From: Stenotrophobium sp050739895
GTDB lineage: Bacteria; Pseudomonadota; Gammaproteobacteria; Nevskiales; Nevskiaceae
Assembly: GCA_050739895.1 (NCBI GenBank)
Contig: JBOICK010000040.1
Coordinates: forward strand, 1 to 64,000
Length of the DNA: 64,000 nt
Reading direction: 5' to 3'
Position numbers and translations under genes: made by a program. Within the stretch, counting starts at the first letter, position 1. Each line of letters starts with the position of its first letter. Shown in pieces: positions 1-7,082 of this stretch. The notes under the pieces were generated by a model that worked only from the letters and a program-made list of their open reading frames with translations, was not told the origin of the DNA and did no database searches.

Positions 1-1
1 C

Positions 2-667
2 GCACAGGCGATGGCCGACCGAGAAACGCGCGCCATCGTCATCACCGGCGCCGGCGACAAGGCGTTCTGCGCCGGTGCCGACTTGGCGAAGAATGTGCAA
101 GGCGGCGCTTTCGCGGTCGATTTTTCGCGGCCCCGGCACTACATCGTCGACCTGTTCAAACGGCTGCAGGACTGCACGCTGCCGGTGATCGCGCGCGTCA
201 ACGGTCATGTCATGGCGGGCGGGTTCGGCCTGCTCTGTGCCTGTGACATGGCGGTGGCCGCCGACGATATTCGTATCGGTACCACGGAGGCCAAGATCGG
301 TGTGACGCCGATGATGATCCTGCCATTCATGCTGCGCGTGCTGCCGCCGCGAAAATTGCAGGAAATGTGCATCACCGGCGAACAGTTCAGTGCGAAGGAA
401 GCGCTGGACTGGGGCGTGGTCAATTATGCGGTGCCGCGCGGTGAGCTTGATACAAAAGTTGATTGGCTGCTGGCCCGTATCACCGACAAGTCGCCGACGG
501 CGATCCGCCTCGGCAAGCAGGCCTACAACGCGATGCGCGACATGGGCCTGCGTGAATCGCTGGAGTATGCGCAGACAATGGTGCCGGTGATGTCCAGTAC
601 CCAGGACGCGAAGGAAGGCATGGCCGCATTCCAGGAAAAGCGCGCACCGAACTTCACCGGAACCTGA
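2..667 (+). CDS. Enoyl-CoA hydratase/isomerase family protein, 5' end outside window
   Basis: Crotonase-fold enzyme that adds water across an alpha,beta-unsaturated acyl-CoA. The visible part has the family signature of an Ala-Phe-Cys-Ala-Gly-Ala-Asp-Leu oxyanion-hole segment and the later Gly-rich helix (around NGHVMAGGFGLLCACDMAVA). The reading frame is open to the left edge and about 40 residues of the usual 260 are missing, so the ATG at 11 is probably internal. The next gene starts 3 bases after the stop, so this is the visible start of an operon with an AtuA-like protein and an acyl-CoA carboxylase. In the terpene pathway the equivalent enzyme hydrates the product of the carboxylase; that specific role is inferred from context only. 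Confidence 0.85.
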   Translation, partial: AQAMADRETRAIVITGAGDKAFCAGADLAKNVQGGAFAVDFSRPRHYIVDLFKRLQDCTLPVIARVNGHVMAGGFGLLCACDMAVAADDIRIGTTEAKIGVTPMMILPFMLRVLPPRKLQEMCITGEQFSAKEALDWGVVNYAVPRGELDTKVDWLLARITDKSPTAIRLGKQAYNAMRDMGLRESLEYAQTMVPVMSSTQDAKEGMAAFQEKRAPNFTGT

Positions 668-670
668 ACC

Positions 671-2431
671 ATGAAGAGCACTCTGCGCATCGGCTGTGGT
701 GCCGGCTTCTGGGGCGACAGCGCTGAAGGGCCGAAACAGCTGGTTGGTTCCGGCGAGATCGATTACCTCGTGCTCGACTACCTCGCCGAGGTCACGATGT
801 CGCTGCTGGCGCGTGCCCGCGTCAAGGATCCGAATGCCGGCTACGCCACCGACTTTCCCGCAGTCATTGCCAACCTCGCGCCGCAGCTCAAGGAAAAGGG
901 CATCAAGGTTGTGACCAACGCCGGCGGCGTCAATCCGCAGGCCTGCAAGTCCGCCATCGAGGAAAAGCTCAAGGCGCTCAACATCGACCTGAAGGTCAGC
1001 ATCGTTACCGGCGACGACCTGCTGGGCCGCGCGGAAGAGTTTTCGAGCGTCAAGGAAATGTTCAGCGGCGACGCGATGCCGGACAAGCTATGGAGCATGA
1101 ATGCCTACCTCGGCGCCTTCCCCATCGCCAAGGCACTGGATGATGGTGCAGATATCGTGCTCACAGGCCGATGCGTCGATACCGCCGTCGCGCTGGGCCC
1201 GATGATCCACGAGTTCGGCTGGAGGGCCGACGATTACGACAGGCTGGCGATGGGCAGTCTCGCCGGCCACATCATCGAATGTGGCGCGCAAGCCACCGGT
1301 GGTATCAGCACCGATTGGGAGAAAGTCGCCGGTGACTGGGACCGCATGGGCTTCCCGATCGCGGTCTGCAAGCCCGATGGCGAGTTCGAGATTACCAAGC
1401 CGGAAAATACTGGTGGTCGTGTGGCGCCCGAGACCGTTGGCGAACAGATTGTCTACGAGATCGGCGATCCGGCGAGTTATCTGCTGCCAGATGTCACCTG
1501 TGATTTCCGCAACGTGCAGCTCACACAAGCCGGCGAAAACCGCGTCAGGGTCACTGGCGCCAAGGGCCGAGCGCCAACGGACAGCTACAAGGTATCCGCT
1601 ACGTATCAGGACGGGTTCCGCTGCACCGGCACGATGATGATCGGCGGCGTCGATGCCGTGAAGAAAGCAGAAGCCGTGGCGGCCGCGATCCTTAAACGCA
1701 CACGCACGATGTTCGCGCAGCGCAAGTTCGCCGACTACACGCGCACTGATGTCGAGGTGCTGAGCAGCGAGGCCAACTGGGGTGCCAACGCGCGCCGCCG
1801 CGATGCGCGCGAAGTGATCCTGAAGGTCGCGGTGCATCACGCCGATAAAAATGCGCTGGAGATATTCGGCCGCGAGTTCATTCCACCTGCTACGGCGATG
1901 GCGCAGGGCATCACCGGTTTCTCGGGCGGGCGGCCGACGCCGACGCCGCTGGTGCGCCTTTTTTCCTGCCTGGTGCCGAAGAGCGCGGTGCCGGTTGCTG
2001 TTGATGGCAAAGTTTTCATGCCGCCGCTGACTGCATTCAGCGATGCGGGAACATTCGCCAATGCGCCCGGATCTACCGCTACGATTCCCGCAGGCACGAC
2101 ACGGAAACTGCCGCTGATTGCCCTGGCCTATGGCCGCAGCGGCGACAAAGGCAATGCAGCCAATATCGGCGTGCTCGCGCGCAAGCCGGAGTTCGTGCCA
2201 CTGCTGCGCGCCCAGCTGACGGCCGAAGCGGTCAAGGCTTACCTCGCACACTTCGCCAAGGGCAAGGTCGAGCGCTTCGAAATACCCGGACTGCATGGCT
2301 TCAATTTCCTGCTGCAGGATGCGCTCGGTGGCGGCGGCATGGCCTCGCTGCGTTACGACCCGCAGGGCAAGATGCTGGCGCAGGTGCTGATGGACTTTCC
2401 TGTTTCGGTGCCGGAGTCGCTGGCGCCATGA
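671..2431 (+). CDS. AtuA-family (DUF1446) acyl-CoA catabolism protein
   Basis: A 586-residue protein with an N-terminal DUF1446/AtuA domain (opening with an RIGCGAGFWGDSAEGP-type motif, residues 5-20) and a C-terminal AtuA-like ferredoxin-fold domain from about residue 477 (ALAYGRSGDKGNAANIGV). In Pseudomonas, atuA belongs to the acyclic terpene utilisation cluster; its biochemical role is not settled. Here it lies between an enoyl-CoA hydratase and a TetR regulator, upstream of an acyl-CoA carboxylase, which supports a role in geranyl-CoA-like or other branched acyl-CoA breakdown. Its stop overlaps the regulator start (ATGA). Family assignment is firm; the substrate is inferred. Confidence 0.85.
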   Translation: MKSTLRIGCGAGFWGDSAEGPKQLVGSGEIDYLVLDYLAEVTMSLLARARVKDPNAGYATDFPAVIANLAPQLKEKGIKVVTNAGGVNPQACKSAIEEKLKALNIDLKVSIVTGDDLLGRAEEFSSVKEMFSGDAMPDKLWSMNAYLGAFPIAKALDDGADIVLTGRCVDTAVALGPMIHEFGWRADDYDRLAMGSLAGHIIECGAQATGGISTDWEKVAGDWDRMGFPIAVCKPDGEFEITKPENTGGRVAPETVGEQIVYEIGDPASYLLPDVTCDFRNVQLTQAGENRVRVTGAKGRAPTDSYKVSATYQDGFRCTGTMMIGGVDAVKKAEAVAAAILKRTRTMFAQRKFADYTRTDVEVLSSEANWGANARRRDAREVILKVAVHHADKNALEIFGREFIPPATAMAQGITGFSGGRPTPTPLVRLFSCLVPKSAVPVAVDGKVFMPPLTAFSDAGTFANAPGSTATIPAGTTRKLPLIALAYGRSGDKGNAANIGVLARKPEFVPLLRAQLTAEAVKAYLAHFAKGKVERFEIPGLHGFNFLLQDALGGGGMASLRYDPQGKMLAQVLMDFPVSVPESLAP

Positions 2432-3138
2432 GCCGCAAGCCCTTGCGCATTCATGCGCCGCGCCTGGCGCGCGAAGCGCGCGTGGACGAAATTTTATCCG
2501 CAGCGCGCGACGTGTTTTGCGAGAAAGGTTATGAGAGCAGTGCCGTCGCCGAGATCGCGGCGAGGATTGGCGTGGTCGAAGGCACGGTCTACAAATATTT
2601 CGAGAGCAAGCGCGAGTTGCTGCTCAAGGTGCTGGAGCGCTGGTACGAGGAGATGTTTGGCGACTATGCGCGAGATCTTGCCGGTATCAGCGGGACGCGC
2701 GCGCGCCTGCGCCTGCTGGTGTGGCGGCACCTGCGCTCGATCCGTGATTACCCGTTGCTGTGTCGCCTGATGTTCCGCGAGGTGCGTTCGGAGCGCGACT
2801 ACCATGGCTCCGACCTGCACGAACTGAACCGGCGTTACACGCAGTTGCTGCTTGAAGTGCTCGAAGACGGCGTCAACTGCAAGGAACTTCGCCAGGACGC
2901 ACCACTGACGCTGCTGCGCGACATGGTCTACGGCAGTATCGAGCACTACACCTGGAACTTCATCTGCGGCCGCGGCGAACTCGACATCGACGCTACTGCC
3001 GACCAGATCACCGCCCTGCTCTGCGACGGTATCGCCGCACGCAACGAGACAGGCAACCTGAAGCGTGAAACCGAAAAGCTGGCGCAGAACGCGTCGCGCA
3101 TCGAGCGCAGTCATCCCAAGCAGGCGAGGAAACCATGA
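2428..3138 (+). CDS. TetR/AcrR family transcriptional regulator
   Basis: A 236-residue repressor-type protein. A helix-turn-helix occupies about residues 18-62 (ILSAARDVFCEKGYESSAV, then the recognition helix ending VYKYFESKRELL), followed by an all-helical ligand-binding domain. It overlaps the stop of the AtuA-like gene by four bases and the start of the biotin carboxylase gene by four bases, so it is translationally coupled inside the operon it probably controls. The natural ligand would be expected to be an acyl-CoA of the pathway. The C-terminal 30 residues are Arg/Lys/Glu-rich and probably disordered. Confidence 0.85.
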   Translation: MSRKPLRIHAPRLAREARVDEILSAARDVFCEKGYESSAVAEIAARIGVVEGTVYKYFESKRELLLKVLERWYEEMFGDYARDLAGISGTRARLRLLVWRHLRSIRDYPLLCRLMFREVRSERDYHGSDLHELNRRYTQLLLEVLEDGVNCKELRQDAPLTLLRDMVYGSIEHYTWNFICGRGELDIDATADQITALLCDGIAARNETGNLKRETEKLAQNASRIERSHPKQARKP

Positions 3139-4745
3139 AAAACACACCCGACGTTAGTGCATGGCCGTTCAAGGCCGTGCTGGTCGCCAACCGCGGCGAG
3201 ATCGCCGTGCGCGTGCTGCGTACCGTGCAGAAACTCGGACTGAAAGGCATCGTCGTTTACCACGCAGCGGATCGCGGCACGCTGGCGGTGAAGATGGCTG
3301 ATCAAGCGATTGAGATCGGCGGCGCTGCGCCATGCGCAAGTGCGGGCGGCGAAAATTCTTTTTCAATGACGCCTGCCGCTGCGCCATGCGCAAGTGCGGG
3401 CGGCGAAAATTCTTTTTCAATGACGCCCGCCGCGACGCCGGTCGCGGCCTATCTCGACGGCGCACAGATCATTGCCGCAGCAAGGTTTAGCGGTGCAGGT
3501 GCGATTCATCCGGGCTACGGCTTTCTGTCTGAGAACGCAGGTTTTTGCACGGCGGTCGAAGCCGCCGGCCTGATCTTCATCGGCCCCAGGCCCGAGCAGA
3601 TCATGCTGATGGGCGACAAGGTGCGTGCGCGAAATTTTGTCGAGAAGGGCGGCTTTCCGGTGGCGCCTTCCGCCATTGAGGATGATGATCCCAAGACCTT
3701 CAACGAACGTGCCCGCAAAGTCGGTACGCCGTTGCTGATAAAACCCTCCGCCGGCGGCGGTGGCAAGGGCATGCGCATCGTGCGCGACCTGAAAATCCTT
3801 GACGCCGAGATCGAGCGCGCGCGCAGCGAGGGCCAGCGTTATTTCGGTGATGGCCGTCTCTACGTCGAGCGTTATATTGAAAATCCGCGGCACATCGAAG
3901 TGCAGGTGCTCGGTGATTCGCACGGCAATGTCGTGCATGTGTTCGAGCGTGAATGCTCGGTGCAGCGCCGCTTCCAGAAAATCGTCGAAGAAACGCCGTC
4001 ACCGGCGTTGACGTCCGAGTTGCGCGAAAAAATCTGCGAAACCGCCGCAGGTATTGCACGCTCGGCCGGCTATCGCGGTGCTGGTACCGTCGAGTTCATC
4101 TTCGGCCAATCCGGAGAATTCTATTTCCTGGAAATGAACACGCGCCTGCAGGTCGAACATCCGGTGACAGAAGAAATCACCGGGAAGGACCTCGTACTGG
4201 AACAGTTGCGCATCGCGGCCGGCGAAAAGCTCGGCTACATACAGAAAGACCTGACGTCATCCGGTCACGCCATGGAGTTCCGTATCTACGCCGAAGACCC
4301 GGGCCGCGGTTACACGCCGACGACCGGGCCAGTGCTGGTCCTGCATCCGCCGCAGGGCGAAGGTGTGCGCTGGGACAGCGGAATCCTGCAGGGCGGTGAA
4401 GTTACCGCGGCATTTGACCCGATGATTGCCAAGCTGATCATCCGCGGCAAGGATCGTAATGACGCCATTGCGCGTTCCGACAAGGCGCTGCGCGAAACCG
4501 TGTTGCTCGGCTGCAAGACCAACACCGCGTTCCTGCGTCGCCTGATTCAGCATCCGGCGTTTGTTGCCGGCGATGTGCACACCGGGTTCCTCGATGCCAA
4601 TCCGCACATCGCCGCTGATCCTGAAATGCCCAAGACCACGCTGCACACGCTGCTTTCGGCCGCAAGCCTGAGTACGCGGCCGATGCGCGATGTGGCCGAT
4701 GCGGTGCCGACGATGCATGCCGCCATCGGCGTCTGGAGAAATTGA
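3135..4745 (+). CDS. Acyl-CoA carboxylase, biotin carboxylase subunit
   Basis: ATP-dependent carboxylation of biotin, the first half-reaction of an acyl-CoA carboxylase (geranyl-, methylcrotonyl- or propionyl-CoA type). The N-terminal BC domain (VLVANRGEIAVRVLRT), the ATP-grasp Gly loop (GGGGKGMR near residue 207) and the catalytic EMNTRLQVEHPVTE segment are all present, followed by the BC C-terminal domain. Unlike AtuF or MCC alpha, the biotin carrier is not fused but is the next gene. Residues 64-99 are an extra segment made of two 18-residue repeats, inserted where relatives read straight from the ADQAIEIG strand to the AYLDG helix. At 536 residues it is longer than the usual BC module for this reason. 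Start overlaps the TetR stop (ATGA). Confidence 0.9.
   Translation: MKNTPDVSAWPFKAVLVANRGEIAVRVLRTVQKLGLKGIVVYHAADRGTLAVKMADQAIEIGGAAPCASAGGENSFSMTPAAAPCASAGGENSFSMTPAATPVAAYLDGAQIIAAARFSGAGAIHPGYGFLSENAGFCTAVEAAGLIFIGPRPEQIMLMGDKVRARNFVEKGGFPVAPSAIEDDDPKTFNERARKVGTPLLIKPSAGGGGKGMRIVRDLKILDAEIERARSEGQRYFGDGRLYVERYIENPRHIEVQVLGDSHGNVVHVFERECSVQRRFQKIVEETPSPALTSELREKICETAAGIARSAGYRGAGTVEFIFGQSGEFYFLEMNTRLQVEHPVTEEITGKDLVLEQLRIAAGEKLGYIQKDLTSSGHAMEFRIYAEDPGRGYTPTTGPVLVLHPPQGEGVRWDSGILQGGEVTAAFDPMIAKLIIRGKDRNDAIARSDKALRETVLLGCKTNTAFLRRLIQHPAFVAGDVHTGFLDANPHIAADPEMPKTTLHTLLSAASLSTRPMRDVADAVPTMHAAIGVWRN
3324..3431 (+). repeat. In-frame 54-bp tandem duplication inside the biotin carboxylase gene
   Basis: Two 54-bp units, 3324-3377 and 3378-3431, differ at one base (a T/C near the end of each). 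Each encodes 18 residues ending SFSMTPAA and contains the imperfect palindrome GAAAATTCTTTTTC. Both units keep the reading frame. The segment lies in a surface-loop position of the biotin carboxylase fold, between a beta strand and the helix starting AYLDG, where family members have no such insertion. Confidence 0.9.
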
Positions 4746-4746
4746 T

Positions 4747-5244
4747 ATGCACCACGCCTTCAAGTTCGGTGACGCCGAGCACAATCTCGAACTTTCGCGC
4801 GGTGCTGACGGCTATCGCCTGCATCTCGCCGATCAGGTCATTCCCTTCGACCTCAAGGCTGGTGCCGATGGCCGCGCCTGGTTGACGGTTGATGGTGTGC
4901 ATCACGAAGTGGTGATCGCGACGCGCGGCGACAACGTCTTCGTGCACTTCGATGGCGAGGCGTATCAGCTGCGCTACGAGCATCCGCTAAAGCGTCTTGC
5001 TGCCTCGGGCCTGGGCTCCGCCGAAGACAAGGTGCTGGCGCCGATGCCGGGCAGCATCGTCAGCGTGCAGGTCAAGGCTGGCGATGCCGTTACCAAGGGG
5101 CAGGCCCTGCTGGTGATGGAGAGCATGAAGATGGAAACCACCATCACCGCGCCGCGCGATGGTGTGATTGAGGCGGTGACTTACGACAAGGGCCAGACCT
5201 TTGACCGCGATGCGCTGCTGCTGACATTGGAGGCTCAACCGTAG
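4747..5244 (+). CDS. Acyl-CoA carboxylase, biotin carboxyl carrier subunit
   Basis: A 165-residue protein carrying biotin for the carboxylase encoded on either side. The C-terminal biotinyl domain has the MESMKM motif, with Lys128 as the expected biotinylation site, followed by the second half-site of the barrel (VIEAVTYDKGQTFDRDALL). The N-terminal 80 residues resemble the BT region that docks biotin carboxylase onto the carboxyltransferase in fused alpha subunits, so this looks like an alpha subunit split in two. The ATG at 4747, one base after the upstream stop, is preferred over an in-frame upstream start inside the preceding gene. Its stop codon TAG is the first part of the palindromic repeat that follows. 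Confidence 0.88.
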   Translation: MHHAFKFGDAEHNLELSRGADGYRLHLADQVIPFDLKAGADGRAWLTVDGVHHEVVIATRGDNVFVHFDGEAYQLRYEHPLKRLAASGLGSAEDKVLAPMPGSIVSVQVKAGDAVTKGQALLVMESMKMETTITAPRDGVIEAVTYDKGQTFDRDALLLTLEAQP

Positions 5245-5316
5245 GGCGGATTAGCGAAGCGTAATCCGCCTTCCGCGACTGGCGGGTTACGCCGCTTCGC
5301 AGCTAACCCGCCCTAC
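5241..5316. repeat. REP-like double palindrome (GTAGGGCGG...CCGCCCTAC)
   Basis: A 76-bp element with outer inverted ends GTAGGGCGG and CCGCCCTAC. It contains two hairpins, 5245-5270 (stem GGCGGATTA/TAATCCGCC) and 5281-5312 (stem around GGCGGGTTA/TAACCCGCC), which are themselves inverted copies of each other. This sequence type is a frequent dispersed intergenic repeat in proteobacteria. It lies between the biotin carrier and carboxyltransferase genes of one operon and supplies the stop codon of the former. Confidence 0.85.
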
Positions 5317-5327
5317 GAGAAAACCAC

Positions 5328-6935
5328 ATGAAAAGAATCGAATCCAAGATCAACACCGCGTCCGCCGAGTTCCAGTCCAACGCCGCGCACAACCGCAAGA
5401 TCGTCGAGGAATTCCGCGAGCGTCAGCGTAAGGCGCGTGACGATCGCCCACAGCGCGACATCGACCGGCTGCGCGCGCAGAACAAGCTGCTGGTGCGTGA
5501 GCGCCTGCAGCAGTTGCTCGATCCGGGCACGCCGTTCCTTGAGTTCTCCTCACTGGCTGCCAACGATGCCTACGACGGCGAGGTGCCGGGCGCGGCCTGC
5601 GTCACCGGCATCGGCATTGTCTCCGGCCGCGAAGTGGTCATCAACGCCGGTGATGCCAGCGTCAAGGGCGGCGCCTGGTATCCGCTGACAGTGAAGAAAA
5701 CCATCCGCGCGCTTGACATCGCCATCGAGAACCGCCTGCCCGTCGTGCATCTCTGCGATTCCGCTGGCGGCTTCCTGCCGCTGCAGGCCGACCTGTTCGC
5801 CGACAAGTATTACGCGGGCCGCATCTTCCGCAACCAGTGCATCCTGTCGAAGATGGGCGTGCAGCAGGTTTCGGTGGTGCTCGGGCACTGCACTGCCGGC
5901 GGCGCCTATGTACCGGGCCTGTCGGACTACAACGTGATCGTGCGCGGCACCGGCGCGATCTTCCTCGCCGGGCCGCCGCTGGTAAAAGCGGCGACCGGCG
6001 AGGAGAACACCGTCGATGAACTTGGCGGCTGCGACATGCATACCGGCGTCTCTGGCGTCGCCGATTACCCGGCCTCGTCTGAAGAGGAGGCGATTGCGAT
6101 TGCGCGCGACATCGTCGCGCAGTTCAAGCGTCCGCAGAAAACGCACATCGAATGGCAGGAGCCGGAAGCGCCGTTCTACGATCCGGACGAGTTGTACGGC
6201 GTGATTCCGAAGGACATCAAGCAGCAGTTTGATATCCGCGAAGTGATCGCACGTCTGGTCGATGGTTCACGTTTTCACGAATACCAGCCCGCCTACGGCA
6301 AGACTCTGATCTGCGGCTACGCGCACCTGTGGGGCTACAAGATCGGCATCCTTGGCAACAACGGCGTGCTGTTCAACGACAGTTCGCTCAAGGGTGCGCA
6401 CTTCATCGAGTTGTGCAACCAGAACAGGACGCCGATCCTGTTCCTGCAGAACATCACCGGCTTCATGGTCGGTCGCGAATACGAACGCCGCGGCATCACC
6501 AAGGATGGTGCCAAGATGATCATGGCAGTGTCGTGCTCTGAGGTGCCGAAATTCACCGTGATGTGCAACGGCTCTTTCGGCGCCGGCAACTACGGCATGA
6601 GCGGCCGCGCCTTCGATTCGCGCTTCCTGTTCTCCTGGCCGCAGTCGCAGATCAGCGTGATGGGCGCGGAGCAGGCGGCGAATACGCTGGCCGATGTGAA
6701 AATCCGCCAGCTCGCCAAGCAGGGCAAGAAACTGTCGCAGGAAGATATCGACGCGATCCGTGATCCGGTGCTCGGTGACTTCAAGCGCAAGCAGAGCGCG
6801 TACTGGAGCACATCGGAAATCTGGGACGACGGCATTCTCGATCCGGTCGACACGCGCAATGCGCTGGGCATTGCACTGTCGGCTTCCTTGAGCGCGCCGA
6901 TAGCCGATCCGCGTTACGGTATTTTCCGCATGTGA
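5328..6935 (+). CDS. Acyl-CoA carboxylase, carboxyltransferase (beta) subunit
   Basis: A 535-residue carboxyltransferase that moves CO2 from carboxybiotin to the acyl-CoA. Both crotonase-like halves are present: N-terminal region with the VINAGDASVKGGAWYP and GHCTAGGAYVPG segments, C-terminal region with LFLQNITGFMVGREYE and GSFGAGNYGMSGRAF. The length and the latter motifs match the methylcrotonyl-/geranyl-CoA carboxylase beta group rather than the acetyl-CoA AccD group. With the AtuA-like gene upstream a geranyl-CoA-like substrate is a reasonable inference, but methylcrotonyl-CoA cannot be excluded. Preceded by the REP-like element and an ACGAGAAA ribosome-binding stretch. Confidence 0.9.
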   Translation: MKRIESKINTASAEFQSNAAHNRKIVEEFRERQRKARDDRPQRDIDRLRAQNKLLVRERLQQLLDPGTPFLEFSSLAANDAYDGEVPGAACVTGIGIVSGREVVINAGDASVKGGAWYPLTVKKTIRALDIAIENRLPVVHLCDSAGGFLPLQADLFADKYYAGRIFRNQCILSKMGVQQVSVVLGHCTAGGAYVPGLSDYNVIVRGTGAIFLAGPPLVKAATGEENTVDELGGCDMHTGVSGVADYPASSEEEAIAIARDIVAQFKRPQKTHIEWQEPEAPFYDPDELYGVIPKDIKQQFDIREVIARLVDGSRFHEYQPAYGKTLICGYAHLWGYKIGILGNNGVLFNDSSLKGAHFIELCNQNRTPILFLQNITGFMVGREYERRGITKDGAKMIMAVSCSEVPKFTVMCNGSFGAGNYGMSGRAFDSRFLFSWPQSQISVMGAEQAANTLADVKIRQLAKQGKKLSQEDIDAIRDPVLGDFKRKQSAYWSTSEIWDDGILDPVDTRNALGIALSASLSAPIADPRYGIFRM

Positions 6936-6989
6936 TGCAGCGTTCCTTGCAAAAACCTTACTGGCAGGGCCGTTATATGTAACAACTGC

Positions 6990-7021
6990 ATGACAAGCCG
7001 GGTCCCGCGTCGCGCATAATA
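6990..7021 (+). promoter_or_regulatory. Possible sigma70 promoter for leuS-lptE
   Basis: ATGACA and CATAAT hexamers sit in the 147-bp gap before leuS, separated by about 19 bp, slightly longer than ideal. The stretch between the carboxyltransferase stop and leuS holds nothing else recognisable. Confidence 0.3.
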
Positions 7022-7082
7022 CGCACCCTCGGCAGGTCCGGAATCTCCGGTCCGGCATGTTGACCCATAACCTGTAAAGACC

